The notes: generated by a model not told the origin, from the letters alone. A stretch of DNA of 64,000 nt from Bathynomus jamesi (GCA_023014485.1 JAJOZX010000940.1:253501-317500); one strand, 5' to 3'. Counted from the stretch's first letter, positions 1 to 12,759 are shown. Made by a program: numbers and translations.

Positions 1-3000
1 CGCAGGCGTGAAAAGATCTAGGCCTGTTGAAGACCAATCTCCGGCCACGTACGGTATGGAAGCTAAACGAACAAGGCTCAACGTCATGTTCAGCTCTGAA
101 ACCAAGATTCATCGTCGACAAACTCATTATCGGGAGAACCAGATGAACAATGTCCTGAAAACCTCCAACCTTACACGTCATCCGCAACATTCCAAGTCTC
201 TTCAAATGCGACCGCAATCCATACAGAGAAAATGAGTTATCATTCATCCAACGGTGTATCACTTATCTTAATACAAAATGTGTGTAATACCCCTCCACTT
301 TCTAGAAATCGTTACAACGTCAGGATTGATCCTCGAGTCGCGTATTCGGAGGGTTTAGAAGAAGGGCTTCGCAACGTTGTTCGATGTATCATCGCATATG
401 CTCTTCAGAGCAATGATGACCGGGAGACCCGAGTAAGGTTGGCGTTTGGGCTTGAGCCAAATAGCGAGGATAGCGATCTGTTCTGGATAGTAATACCTTA
501 AAGGCACCTGGTGGCAGAAGATGTTGACTACATCCTTTCACGTTTGGCGCAAGCTTCTCAAAGTGGTTCAAAGTTTAGCGTGGAGAATTTCACGGTTGAA
601 ATTGGCCACGTATTCCGTGTTGTGGGACACACGGGCACGCCTTATACACTTAACTTCAATTCTCAGTCTATTTACAGACGTCACATAAACTTCGAGCGTG
701 GTTGTGGATTTATAGCTATAATCCTGTCTCATATGTTTACCATGCTAAACAAGGCGTCTAGAAGTTTCCGACTGGAAGCAATCGTAGAAAGAGCACAAAA
801 ACTAGCTACAGATTGCAATCTTGATTTTAACTGTAATAAGGGTCCTGAAGAGCTGACGAAGGTAGGAGAACGGATGAAAGTTAGGATTGTCGTGTTTGGT
901 ATGGATCAAAATGGTAGAACAACGTATGTATTTAAAAGCTGCGTGAGGGAACGTACAAAGCCTCTACTTGTTTTAGGGTTGGTGGGAGCAACTTGCCTTC
1001 ACATTAGACGCATCAGAGATCTTTACGTAAACAATGATAAAAGCCGAAAATATGGAAGACATCACGATTTGTATAAGAGTTGTCTCACGTTTACGAATGA
1101 TCTGTTGAAGCATTGTAAGGATTGTCACATGGTTTGCGACCAGTGTAAGAGCCCCAAGTGTGAAAGTCTGGTAGTTTTAACTGAGAAGCGCGACTGTAGT
1201 GTATGTAAGCGCATGTTTTTCAATAACATCTGTTTTGATTTCCATAAATCGATTGGCACGTGTAGGAAAATAAGGATTTGCGAGTGTGGTATGTTTCATA
1301 CAATGGACAGGTGGGGAAAGTTTGAGCACAAATGCGATGAAATTCACTGTTCTGCATGTCATGAAAAATATAAGGCGGACGGTGTAAAGCATGTAGGTTA
1401 TATGAAAGATGCCAAGCCTAAAAGTAAGCCCTGTATAACCGTATATTATGATATAGAAACTTACACAAACCCCGAAACAAAAGAGGTTATTCCGCATTTA
1501 CTCGTAAGTCAGACTATTTGTGACGAGTACATGAACATTGAGTGTGATGAATGCCTCAAATGTGGTAAGCAGACAAACATTTTTAAGGTGTCTGCAGGAG
1601 ATTCCCCGGTGAAACTCTTTGTGAACTATATTGTCAAGCTGGCAGAACAGTTCAAAAAAATGACGCTGTATATTGTTGCCATAACGCGGCAAAATTTGAC
1701 ACTCAGTTCCTTAATAAGGAGCTGCTTGAGCATGAATCATCAGAGTTATTCACGGGTGATACCTTGAAAACAGGGAACAAACTTATACAGATGCAGACAA
1801 GGGGAAATGTATAGTTTAAGACACCATGCTGTTCACACCTTGTAAATTAGCCAGGCTACCCAAGGTGATGGGCGTAGATGCTGAAGTCTCAAAAGGGTAC
1901 TTCCTTACATATTTCTCACTCAAGATACTTTAAATTATGCCGATCTACCACTCCCCAAACATTACTTTAACTATGAATGTACGAGTGATAGTGAGCGTGA
2001 AGATTTTGACCAGTACTACAGCTGCTTTAATGAAGAACCCTTAAAATATAGCGTATGAGTGTGAACGTTATTGTGTGAACGACGTACGTATACTTAGAGT
2101 ATGCTTTCAAGCCTTTAGAGTATGTACATAACCCGTTTCAACTGTGATCTTCTACAAGCCGCAACCACGATCGCCTCATTATGTTTTACTGTATTCAAGA
2201 ATAACTTCATGCCTAAAAAAACGTTAGCCGTCATTCCTCGAAACGCCCCGCGCATTTGTGGGGTATAAGGCTATTTACTGACTCACATACGTACAACAGC
2301 AGACCGGTGTATATATAAAACACGCCCGCAACACGGGGAAAGTTGCCATTAAGATCAATGGCCGCGTTTTTTGGGAGGACGGCTTAAGTGAGGACCCAAC
2401 CATTGGTGAGAAGACGGTGCTGCGTCACAGGGAACCTCCATGGAAGATCCCCCACCGACAGCCTCGCATGGACCCGTACCCGCGACCAGCTTATAAGTTC
2501 CCAGTTCAATCACAAGGTTTTGTGGGAGCATGAATATGATGCCTGGATGGAAGCCGATGAGCAGTATCGCGAAGAAACAAGGGCTATCAAACGTACAATG
2601 GTGGTGGACCCCCTCAAATGCGGTAACAGCTTGTTTGGAGGACGTACAAAACCCTTCAAACTTTACTCTCCGCCTACGGACGGGGTGAAGCTTCACCACA
2701 ACGATTTCTGCTCATATACCCTTACGTACCCTTGCGTACTGCGTAGGCGTAGGTGCGCCTGAGAAACTTGTGGGCCCAGCCATGCCTACAATCGAGGATT
2801 TCTCAGCTAACTTGAGTGAGAGCTACAATGGCTTTCTTTCGTAGATGCTCCCCCCTCGCGATTTATGGATGCTGATTTGCCTGTTGTTATAGACCACAAA
2901 CTCATGTTCCCTCTGTGTGTGAAGTGTGAAGAGGAGAACTATGGGGACTGTAATCACACTAGCCATCCGCCACGAGTACAGAATACTGAAGATATATGAG

Positions 3001-3747
3001 GTGTGGGGTTTCAGAAGCTCCCGACCTTTTCACACCATATATAAATACTGTTTTGAAGGATAAAGTAGAAGCATCAGGATACCTATGAGGAGTGAGGCCA
3101 AAAATGGAAAATCGGCGTATATCCAGCGATATTGCGATCGTAAAGGAATACAACTTGAACGTGGCCAAATTGTGAGAACCCTGGCAAGCCCTTAGTGCAA
3201 AGTTGTGCCTAAATAGTCCTTGGGACAAGTTTGCCAGAATACAGACAAGGGGAATGTACATTTAACTCAAAGTTATAGTGAAGTCTGGTATTATGCAAAC
3301 GCCAACGATAAAGAAGTCATGGAAATCGTGAATGTAGGTAATAGTACATAATAAGGTACTACCGGACCGAATTGACTACAGATACATCAAGTGTCACAAA
3401 CATACCTATAGCCAGTTCACAACAGCCTACACACGTATCAAGCTGTGGCATCTGTTGCATTCTCTCGGTCGGCGGGTTCTGTATGCTGATACATATAGTG
3501 TCATATTCACGGAGAGGGAAGGTGAATATATGCCTCCTATTGGGGAATTCTTTGGAGAGTTGACTGATGAGATCAAGGATGAGTATGGAGATATCGCATA
3601 CGCCGATTCTTTTGTCTCAACAGGCCAAAAAACGTACCGTGTACGCGTGAGGGTGGGAGAGGATTATAAGTACATCGTGAAGGCTAAAGGCATCACGCTT
3701 AACCATGCCAACCGACAGAGCGTCAACTTTGAATCGCTCAAAGAGCT
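1..3747 (+). pseudogene. Decayed protein-primed family B DNA polymerase (Polinton/Maverick or adintovirus-like), 5' part
   Basis: This is a replicative DNA polymerase of the type carried by Polintons/Mavericks and adintoviruses, now a relic. Seen in order: an N-terminal region (from about 232), a Cys-rich zinc-binding stretch (about 1100-1370), the exonuclease I motif YYDIET (1444-1461), an Exo II motif of the HNxxxFD type (1680-1700, in another frame), an Exo III motif with YC..ND (about 2069-2092), a polymerase motif A region (about 2690-2730) and motif C at 3482-3499. Breaks seen: an in-frame TAA at 499-501, a frameshift near 1680, several stops between 1800 and 3450, and a frameshift inside motif A. 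In motif C the second catalytic Asp of the DTD core is Tyr (codon 3494-3496). The gene runs off the left edge of the window and is cut at 3747 by a BEL/Pao insertion. The family call is confident; whether the source was a Polinton or a related virus is not resolved here. Confidence 0.82.
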
Positions 3748-4311
3748 TATGGAAAATTTGGGAGTACCGAAATGGAAGACCCACCTAATCTTGGATAAGC
3801 CATATTGACATTAAAATAAATAATAATAATAAAAAATAACTCAGAAGGAGAACATGAACTCTTGCTGAGAAAAATTAAATAAACACCACGAAAAAACAAA
3901 TATGGGATGAAAAGAAAAAAGATCCCATGGCTAGAAATAGCAACACGGTTTTAAGAAGAAGAAGAAAAAGATCGGGATAAGCAGAATAAGAGGGCGAGAA
4001 GCTGAATAAGCATAAGCTGATTAAGCATAACAACAGCGACGGAAAAAGCCGGAATAAAAATGTTTAGTGGTGTTAAGAGATAAAATTTATAACAGTTTCA
4101 AGGTAAGAAGTTCATAAATTTCCCTTCGGTTATTAAATTTAGGTTAAATAAGCTGACATTTCAGCTGTAATTGTTTAACAAAAGTGTATGGAAGTCCTGT
4201 TTATGGACAAATAGTTAGGCTAGTTCATCTTTGGCCTAGGTCTTCCATCTCCAACGTAGCCTAGGTTGTGTTTAGGCTAATCTGGTTGGAGCAGGACCTA
4301 TTTTTTCCATA
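3748..4311 (+). repeat. 5' LTR of the BEL/Pao element
   Basis: It starts TATGGAAAATTTGG and ends TTTTTTCCATA, and matches 10430-10989 almost throughout. The polymerase frame runs by chance for about 20 further codons into this LTR before a stop; those codons belong to the LTR, because the same sequence recurs in the 3' copy. Confidence 0.9.
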
Positions 4312-4694
4312 TATAAATGGTGGCCCGTGTTGGGGAAGGGTTATTTGCTGTGAAAACCTTAACCTAAAATAAAATAAAATAAAATAAATTAAAACAAAAA
4401 AATAATAAAATTACACCTTATCAAACATTTTGACATCTGAACAGAATTTATTCCATGTTTGGCTTTTTCAAATACTACATATAAATAATAATAAATTACG
4501 AAGTCCTAACTAAAAATAAAAATAAGAAATAATTCAAATGCTTCAGAACTTATCATTGGTCATAAATGTGGTAAAATTCTAGAATAAGGGTAATCAGAAG
4601 CCTAGCCTATTTAACCAAAATAAAGCTTATTTATAGAGTTGAAAGGGTTTAGGATTTTGGGGACTTAATTTTGGAAAAATAAAATAAATAAAGT
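4312..4694 (+). other. BEL/Pao 5' leader with a possible primer-binding site
   Basis: This is the untranslated leader between the 5' LTR and gag. Four bases after the LTR a TGG-initiated tract (about 4317-4334, TGGTGGCCCGTGTTGGGG) sits where a tRNA primer-binding site is expected; the tRNA is not identified. The rest is AT-rich, with an (AAAAT)n-like run at 4366-4390. Confidence 0.5.
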
Positions 4695-6062
4695 ATGGCT
4701 GAATGTGAAGCAATTGAGGCAACGATTAAATCATTAAAAAGGAAGAGATCAGCAAGGAAGGGAGTCATTACCAGGCTTTTAACTACCTTTAATACAAAGA
4801 AAATCCAAATAAAAGGGATTATGATACTATTTTGGTGGTTTAAATAGAATTAAACAGGAAATAATAATTATAGATGAGGAAATTGTTACAGAAACTGATG
4901 CGTTAAATGTTGGTGAAGAGAGATATACAACACTTTTGTGTGAACAAGAACAGAATATTTGTGAAATAGATTCTCACATAAATGAATTATATGCTGCTTT
5001 AGATAATCTACCAAATAATTTAGAGGCTAAAATCAAAGTTTGATTGAGGCCTTCAGAAATGTATCCATTTCTAATGATGACAATAAACAACTAAAAGCTA
5101 AGTTACCAACATTACAAGTACCAATATTTGAGGGTGATAGAACAAAATTTCAGTCTTTTCTAGAAAAATTTGATAGTTTAATTGGCAACAAAGATTATAT
5201 ATCTGATGTTGACAAATTCAGTTATCTCCTTAATTATTTAAAGGGCCCAGCCCTAAAACTGGTTGATGCCTTACCGGCAATTGGCAGTTCATATAAAATA
5301 GCTCTCAAATTACTAGAAAGAAATTTCCTAAATAAAAAAGAAATAGTAAATGACTTAGCAATAAAATTTAAAAATATAAAACCAGCCAAGGATAACCATC
5401 AGGATCTGTACAATTTCTATTGTGAAATTGAATGCATGTTAGGTCATCTACAAAATAATGATATAGATCTAGAAAAATCAGCATGGTTTATCCAAGCCAT
5501 AATATTGATTGTTTACCTACCCAAATTAGGGATATTTTCCAAAGAATAACGGGAAATACATACCCTACCCTTGATGAAATAAGGAATGAATTTCCAAATG
5601 TTTTGTCAATGTACAAATCTTCAAAGATTGATTCACAAACAAGGATTGATACACAAACAAAGATTGATTCACAAACAAAGAAAATACAAACAAAACCACA
5701 ACCACAACAAAAAGACAAATCAGAACAAAAAGTGATAGGTCTAACTCCTACACTACGAAATTTTAATGTTACGACAGAATTGTACGTAAGTGTAAATTTT
5801 GTTCGGCTGATGATCACTATAGCACACGATGTACTAAATATGTAGACTTAGAATCCCGGATAAATAGGTGTTCTCAGTTAAACCTTTGTACTAAATGCAC
5901 AGGTGCAGGACATACTAACAAAGACTGCAAAACAAAAATAAGATTCAAATGTGTTAATTGTGGAAGTTTAAATCATGTCTCTTGTCTTTGTGATTCATTT
6001 AAAAATTCAAATAAACAAAACCTAAAGAAAAATGAAAAAAATTTAATGGACATATATCAATA
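4695..6062 (+). pseudogene. BEL/Pao gag (DUF1759-like) with CCHC zinc knuckles
   Basis: This is the nucleocapsid/capsid part of the retrotransposon. An ATG at 4695 opens an N-terminal helix-rich segment. After stops near 4845 and 5041, 5040-5549 encodes the DUF1759-type gag core (phrases such as LPTLQVPIFEGD and DKFSYLLNYLKGPA). A low-complexity stretch of repeated SQTK/TQTK units follows (about 5625-5720). Zinc knuckles lie at 5791-5835 (C-x2-C-x4-H-x4-C), 5887-5928 and 5950-5990. The frame breaks at about 4845, 5040, 5500-5550, 5845 and 6061, so no intact Gag can be made. Confidence 0.8.
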
Positions 6063-6107
6063 AATAATGTCAATAAAAATTCTAGTGTACTCCTACCTAC
6101 AATAACC

Positions 6108-8745
6108 TTGGATTTAAAAAATAAAGAAGGTGGGACAACTCCTATAAGATGTCTAATAGATTCTTGTTCCCAACAAACATTTGTAGATCAATCATTAGTT
6201 AATCAATTAGGCCTACAAACTCATAAAAATGAACAAGAATTGTGTATAACATCATTTGTCAAAGAAAATGAACAGAAAGAAAAATATAATACAGTCAATT
6301 TAGATCTGGATATACCCACAGAGAATAAAACAACAAACATAGAAGTAGTAGTCATTGAACAAGTTGGTCAACAAAAATTTAAAATACCAAATTTAAAAGA
6401 AGTAATACAACAACTTAAAAAGCAATATAAAATTGCAGATAGAAATTTAAATGATGATATAATAGATAATGTTCAAATGTTAATTGGAGCTGATTATATT
6501 CACTTAATTCAGAAGGGCATAGTCAGAATAGGAGATGGGATTGCTCTAGATACTCACTGGGGTATAGCTCCACTGGGACACATAGATAAATATAAAATAA
6601 CAATGAAAAATAAAAATATATGACTAACAAACTTGCCCTATTATGACAAGGTCTTACACAACTCAAATAATGACATAAATACTGAAATATTAAATAAATC
6701 ATTAACAACTGAAGAATTAGATAAAGGTGTACAACAGCTCTGGCTATTAGAGTCAGTGGGGGTGCAAGATGGTGATCATACAGATGAAAATCAATTAATG
6801 GCTGAAAATTTTGAAAACACCATCATGTATGAAAATGGCCATTATTCAATTGAACTACCTTGGAAGATCAATAGTCCAAAATTAAATGATAATCTAAAGG
6901 TAGCTAAAGGTCATCTCTATAATTTGATGAAAAGATTAAAAAATGACAAGAGAATTAAAATGTATGATGATGTTTTCAAGGACCAGTTGAAAAAGGCTTC
7001 ATTGAAGAAGTTAAAGATCACCCCTTTAAAAAAGACAACTGCCATTATCTTACTCACACAGGAGTCTATAGAAAGGATGCACCCACAACAAAACTTAGAG
7101 TTGTGTATAACTGTAGTCTTAAAGATGGCAATAAGCATAGCTTGAATGACTGTCTCATAGAGGGGCCTAATCTTATTTCAGACCTTGTAAAAATCCTTCT
7201 AAGATTTAGATTAGATGACTATGCAGTTCAAAGTGATATAAGCAAAGCTTTTTTGAGAATTCATCTGAAAAATAACTATGACAAAGATCAACTAAGATTC
7301 TTGTGGTTTAATGATCCTATGACTTAAATAAAGGGTTTAAAACATTTAAATTTAATGTGGTTTTGTTTGGAGCAAATGCAAGTCCTAGTTTACTGGCTTT
7401 AACCATCAAACATCACTTAAATTTGTATGATGAAAATGATTTAACTGTTCAGTTCTTGAAAGATCACTTCTATGTAGATAACCTTGTAGGATCAACCAAA
7501 ACAGAGTCAGAATTAAATGAAGTTTACATAAAAGCAGATAAAATAATGAAAGAAGGTAATTTTGAATTAAGAGAGTGGATCACAAATAATGAGAGACTAA
7601 ATCAAAAAATAAAATCAGAAGACAAAGGATTAACAGAACCAACAAACAGGGTGAAAACATTAGGCATGATCTGGGATTTGAACTCAGATTCTAAAGTTCA
7701 TGATTCACTCTGCACAAAAGGCTACACCTTAGATACAACAGCTAACACAAAAAGAAAGATCTTATCCGAAAGTTCAAAAATATTTGATCCTATGGGTTTA
7801 CTCCTTCCTTCTACTATCAGATCCAGGGTTCTTTTACAAGAATTTTGGAAACAGAAAGTAGACTGGGATGATCCTATAACCAATAAACAACAAGATAGCT
7901 GGAAAAGGTTAGCTAAAGATCTCAATAAATTACAAAACATAAATATTCCCAGAGTTTGTGGACACAGAGATACACCTCAAACCTTGCATGTATTTGGTGA
8001 TGCCAGTGAAAAGGTGTATGGCTGTTGCGCTTACCTTGTAGGTGAGGATGGCAGCCATTTGATCTATGCCAAGGGGAAAGTAACACCCTTAAAACAAAAG
8101 AAAACTATTCCTCAGCTTGAACTACTTGCGGGTTATCTAGCTGTAAAAATAACAGTATTTCTCCATGAAGTCTATTATGATGTAAACATCACAACTACAT
8201 ATATTTGGCTTGACAGTCAAATCTGCTTGGCATGGATCAACTCTGATGAGTTAAACTCAAAAAACATCTTTGTCCGTAACAGATTAAGAGACATTAAAGA
8301 AGCTAGACAAAATTTGGACATAACCTTCAGATACATTCCAACAAAACAAAATCCTGCAGACTTTCTCACAAGAGGATTATCCTGTAAATTACTAAAATCC
8401 AACAAAAATTGGTTTCATGGACCTGAATTCATTCAGGATGAAACAATGTGGCCAGCAGAACAAATTAATGTAAAACTTAACATGATAACCACAAATAAAG
8501 TTGAGCCACTATTAGATTATAACAGTTATTCTGACTTTGGCAAACTTGTAAGGGTAACATCTTACTGTCTCAGATTCATTCACAACTGTTTAAAGAAAAT
8601 AAATAAACAAAGAAATAATGATAATGAAATGTATACAAGTCTAGCTACCAAATATTGGATTAACCACATACAACAAACAGAATACAAAAATGAAATAGAT
8701 TTTTTAACAATTGGTAAACAAAGAACAAAGTACCCTCTGTGGTAA
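6108..8745 (+). pseudogene. BEL/Pao pol: DUF1758 aspartic protease, reverse transcriptase, RNase H
   Basis: This is the central part of pol. 6108-6623 is the protease (DUF1758 type); its active-site loop reads LIDSCSQQTF where DSGS is usual. 6633-7330 covers the RT N-terminus, with the motif A region DISKAF near 7235-7252. 7357-8745 continues RT, then Peptidase_A17/RNase H-like sequence (FGDASEKVYG, LDSQICLAW). The RT catalytic box reads FYVDN at 7468-7482 instead of FYVDD, so one catalytic Asp is Asn. Frames break at 6623, about 7100-7145 and 7327. With the RT substitution this copy should be unable to reverse-transcribe. The integrase frame overlaps the end of this one by a few bases. Confidence 0.85.
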
Positions 8746-10211
8746 TAAACTTGAATCTTTACATTGACAAAGATGGCTTATTAAGATGTAAGGGTAGATT
8801 AAACAAATCACAAATCACATATAACAGTAAACAACCCCTTCTTCTTCCTAGGTTCCATCACATTACAACCCTAATTATTAGAGAGAAACACAATGAACTT
8901 TATCACATGGGCGTTCCACAAACATTAAATGCCATTAGAAAGTTGTATTGGATACCCAAAGGCAGAATGACTGTAAAGACAGTTTTGAATAACTGTGTCA
9001 CCTGCAAAAGGATTCATTCCAGATCTTTCAGGAAGACCAATCCTCCTGATTTGCCAACAGAGAGAGTCACCTTTAATAGGCCTTTTGAAACAGTTGGCAT
9101 AGACTATACAGGAAGTTTGACTGTTGGTCTGGGAACAACAGAACAAAAAATGTACATCATACTTTACACATGTTCATCTTCTAGAGCAGTCAGCTTAGAC
9201 GTAGTGAGTGATCTCTCCGCAGAATCATTTGTCTATAGCTTTAGAAGATTTTGTGCTAAGCATTCTGTACCCAAAATTGTTTGGACAGATAATGCAACCT
9301 ATTTCAAGGCTGGTGAAAACCAAATAAATGACATATTACAAAATTCACATACCATAACATATCTACAAAATAACAAAATAAAATGGAAATACATCCCTGT
9401 TGCATCACCATGGTATGGAGCAATCTGGGAAAGGAATATCCAAACAATAAAGAATTGCCTAAAGAAATCAATAGGTAAAAAACAAATTGAATTCTTTGAA
9501 CTTCTCACTCTCATTAGTGAAATTGAGAATGTTGTCAATAACAGACCTCTTACTTATGTAGGGGATAATATTAATGATGTAGAGCCTCTCACCCCAAATC
9601 ATTTGATTAAGGGAGAAGTCATTAACCTTCTACCTGATTACAATATCTCCTTGGATGATCCACCTTGGAGTGATAATAATCATGATTTGCAAAATAGATT
9701 ATCACAAATAACAAATATAAAAACAAAATTTAAAAAGCAATGGAGTGATGAATACCTTGTTGGGTTGAGAGAAAGACATAAATATATACAAAACAAAGAC
9801 TGGGTTAATAAAATTAGGGTAGGAGATGTAGTTCTAATTAGACAAAATACACCAAGACAGTGTTGGCCATTAGGTAGAGTTTTAGAACTAAAAACTGGGG
9901 AAGATGGATTAACCAGGGTTGTAAAACTTAAAACTGCTTCAGGTGAAACTATAAGAGATGTATCACTCTTATACCCCCTAGAAGTAGGACCAACTACTGT
10001 TAACAAAAATGATCAAGATGATGAATCTATAATAGATTCTGATGATGATCAAAATTTGACCCAAACTATACCAAACCTAACCTGTTCAATAAATGATGTA
10101 ACTAGTCCTACTACTACAATAACCTATACCACAAATAGTAGACCACAACGTTCAACTGCTCTACGAGCTAGGCAGATGTTACAACAAAAGATAAGGGCTG
10201 GAGTATTGTAA
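8739..10211 (+). CDS. BEL/Pao integrase with C-terminal DUF5641-like domain
   Basis: This open frame of about 490 codons encodes the integrase that inserts the cDNA into chromosomes. It has the H2C2 zinc-binding region (HNELYHMG ... NNCVTCKR, about residues 48-90). The DDE core follows: the first Asp in GIDYTG, the second in WTDNATYF, the Glu in IWERN. A C-terminal segment of DUF5641 type (GDVVLIRQ, WPLGRVLEL) comes last, then an acidic tail rich in Asp/Ser. It would normally be made as the end of a Pol polyprotein, so the first Met is not a real start. This is the only long undamaged frame in the element. Confidence 0.85.
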   Translation: MVINLNLYIDKDGLLRCKGRLNKSQITYNSKQPLLLPRFHHITTLIIREKHNELYHMGVPQTLNAIRKLYWIPKGRMTVKTVLNNCVTCKRIHSRSFRKTNPPDLPTERVTFNRPFETVGIDYTGSLTVGLGTTEQKMYIILYTCSSSRAVSLDVVSDLSAESFVYSFRRFCAKHSVPKIVWTDNATYFKAGENQINDILQNSHTITYLQNNKIKWKYIPVASPWYGAIWERNIQTIKNCLKKSIGKKQIEFFELLTLISEIENVVNNRPLTYVGDNINDVEPLTPNHLIKGEVINLLPDYNISLDDPPWSDNNHDLQNRLSQITNIKTKFKKQWSDEYLVGLRERHKYIQNKDWVNKIRVGDVVLIRQNTPRQCWPLGRVLELKTGEDGLTRVVKLKTASGETIRDVSLLYPLEVGPTTVNKNDQDDESIIDSDDDQNLTQTIPNLTCSINDVTSPTTTITYTTNSRPQRSTALRARQMLQQKIRAGVL

Positions 10212-10429
10212 TATTTCCTATGGAAAATAAACTAAAATGCAACACCCTTTCATTTTGAAAAGGGTGAGGACTTTATAAAATGCTACACTTTTTATATTAA
10301 AAAGTGAGGAAAAACAAAAATGGAATAACAAATAAAACATAAAATATAGGTAATCTAAGATGGGTTAATAAATATTAAAGAAAAAATTGGGTTTCACATG
10401 CAATTTTTCCTTTCTGGCTGGCCCCAATG

Positions 10430-10989
10430 TATGGAAAATTTGGGAGTACCGAAATGGAAGACCCACCTAATCTTGGATAAGCCATATTGACATTAAAATA
10501 AATAATAATAATAAAAAATAACTCAGAAGGAGAACATGAACTCTTGCTGAGAAAAATTAAAAACACCAACGAAAAAACAAATATGGGATGAAAAGAAAAA
10601 AGATCCCATGGCTAGAAATAGCAACACGGTTTTAAGAAGAAGGAAAAAGATCGGGATAAGCAGAATAACAGGGCGAGAAGCTGAATAAGCATAAGCTGAT
10701 TAAGCATAACAACAGCGACGGAAAAAGCCGGAATAAAAATGTTTTAGTGGTGTCAAGAGATAAAATTCATAACAGTTTCAAGGTAAGAAGTTCATAAATT
10801 TCCCTTCGGTTATTAAATTTAGGTTAAATAAGCTGACATTTCAGCTGTAATTGTTTAACAAAAGTATGGAAGTCCTGTTTATGGACAAATAGTTAGGCTA
10901 GTTCATCTTTGGCCTAGGTCTTCCATCTCCAACGTAGCCTAGGTTGTGTTTAGGCTAATCTGGTTGGAGCAGGACCTATTTTTTCCATA
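10430..10989 (+). repeat. 3' LTR of the BEL/Pao element
   Basis: This is a direct copy of 3748-4311, with small indels (for example in the AAG-rich run near 10640) and a handful of substitutions. It is followed by the target duplication gagct and then by polymerase sequence. Confidence 0.9.
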
Positions 10990-11101
10990 GAGCTAGTGTT
11001 CAGGAACTTGGGGCACGAAGGTTTGTCGTAACACCTACAGGAAACGATACCAGGTGCCTGGCAGCTACAACACCGTACCCTTTGGATACTGTATCGACTA
11101 G
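10990..11101 (+). pseudogene. C-terminal end of the interrupted family B DNA polymerase
   Basis: After the second copy of the target duplication (10990-10994) the sequence carries the characteristic end of the polymerase: a Lys-Arg-containing segment and a T-V-P-F-G-Y motif at 11072-11089, closed by TAG at 11099-11101. It aligns in role with the part missing after 3747. It needs at least one frame change relative to the codon phase at 3743. The combination with the TSD makes the split-gene reading secure even though the piece is short. Confidence 0.7.
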
Positions 11102-12759
11102 CTGCATCACTTGTAATATTTAGCCGTATCTAATTATGTATGTATCTGTTATATCTTTCTTTTATTATATGCTCCTTGTACCCCTGTTTACCATGCACTT
11201 TTAACCATTTTCTGTGTATTGTATTTGTACTGATAATAAATTTCTTGTTTTGTATTAGATTGCTTTTCATTCTAACAACCTTCATTATATTAGTTATGGG
11301 GGAATAAAGGTTGTATATGTACACACCAGTCATTAACAATGCAGGATTTTTTTCCACAGTTTATTAATAACGTAAACTTAGTCTCAGTATTAACCCTTTC
11401 TGTGCCTGCGATTCCATATGGTATCATCAACAAAAAGTACGTGTAATTTCCTCAGATTAGCTTCAATGATGGTTTATGGTATTTGAATATAACAATTAAC
11501 TGTATAGCAATATCTGCCAGTTTTTTGGACATTGGCCTGAGCATTTAGAACACAAAAAGAGATGCAGAAACTATATGAAGGGTTACTCTCGTCTATAATG
11601 CAGAAAGCGTGATGTACCATTATGTTTAACAAAGGAGAAAAACTGCTTTAATGCATTCCATTCGAAGTAGTATGGCCTACCGTTGTGTTTACCAAAGGAC
11701 AAATATTGTTATTATTTATTTCATTCAAAGTACCAAAATTATGTTAGTGTCTCTTATTACTTGATAGCGTCAATGGAGTCATATAATTTCTAGTGTAATT
11801 AATTAAATAAATTTCTAAACAAAGTTTCGTTTATGTTTCCATACCTATTTTTAAGATTTTTAAGTGTTAAAATTTTTTTTAACTCAAAACAATAATTTGG
11901 GAGGGAAAGGTTTAATATTGCAGCCACCATCATCGCTCTGTGCAATACACGTCAATCAAATAGGTACCTACAAAGCCGAATAAATCATGATGTTTTCCAC
12001 ATTCAGTAATTATGACATTAAGACAACTAATATTATTTTAAGTCATTTTATGATCAAGGTTTTAGTCTTCCTGCGAGCGTTTGAAGAACTTGTTAAGTAT
12101 ACATTCGCTTAGTATGAAAAGTTAAAATATGTCTACATGAATAAGATGACTAATTATCTTCTCATAGTCAAATTTCAGTTGAAACCTATACAGGCACCGA
12201 TGTGTCGCGTGTTGAAATCTTCTAGCTCGTTACAATGTCGTTATTTTACTGAGGTTATTGCTCAAACAAAAAATTTGTTTAAATGATAAGAATATGTAAT
12301 ATAACAATGGATACAAAAGGCTACAAACAACAGCAGTCAGGATGGTTCATACGAGAATGTTTGTTTAGGAAGCTTTGATAAAAGATGTAAGAAAATTAAG
12401 ACAGTAAATGAAAGTTTTAAAGCATAGCATAGGAGAGAGAGATTGGAAGGAAATAGAGACCTTTAAAGATAAAGCGAAAATGTAAGAGTAAAGAAGTCTG
12501 GTTCCGAATGAAAATTCGACAATACTTTATGCGGTATAAAATGTTTCTAACGGGATTTAAGACAAAGTAAGCATCTGGTCTCTTTTAAAAGAGCCGACTG
12601 AATTAATTTGAAATACGTTAGTAACATTCCATCCCACAAAATTAACTATACGCCTAAATGACAATCGTTTAGTTTCATACCCTGAGCAATACCCTGAGTC
12701 CCCGCTATATTTCTGCAGTCAAAATGTTTTTAGGCATCGAGATTATCAAAATCTTTATT

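Larger units (their letters stand above)
3748..10989 (+). mobile_element. BEL/Pao LTR retrotransposon inserted in the polymerase relic
   Basis: Two direct repeats of about 560 bp (3748-4311 and 10430-10989) bound gag, protease, reverse transcriptase/RNase H and integrase in BEL/Pao order. The ends are short inverted repeats (TATGGAAAAT ... TTTTTTCCATA, containing TG...CA). The 5-bp target duplication gagct lies at 3743-3747 and 10990-10994. By eye the LTRs differ by about five substitutions and a few short indels, so the insertion is recent compared with the decay of its host polymerase relic. The gag and pol frames are broken, but the integrase frame is long and open. I see no clear polypurine tract directly upstream of the 3' LTR; purine-rich runs lie at about 10255-10330. 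Confidence 0.9.

Noticed and set aside
3748..3808. Polymerase reading frame continuing about 20 codons past 3747
   Set aside because: This segment is the start of the BEL/Pao 5' LTR and occurs again at 10430, so the codons are fortuitous.
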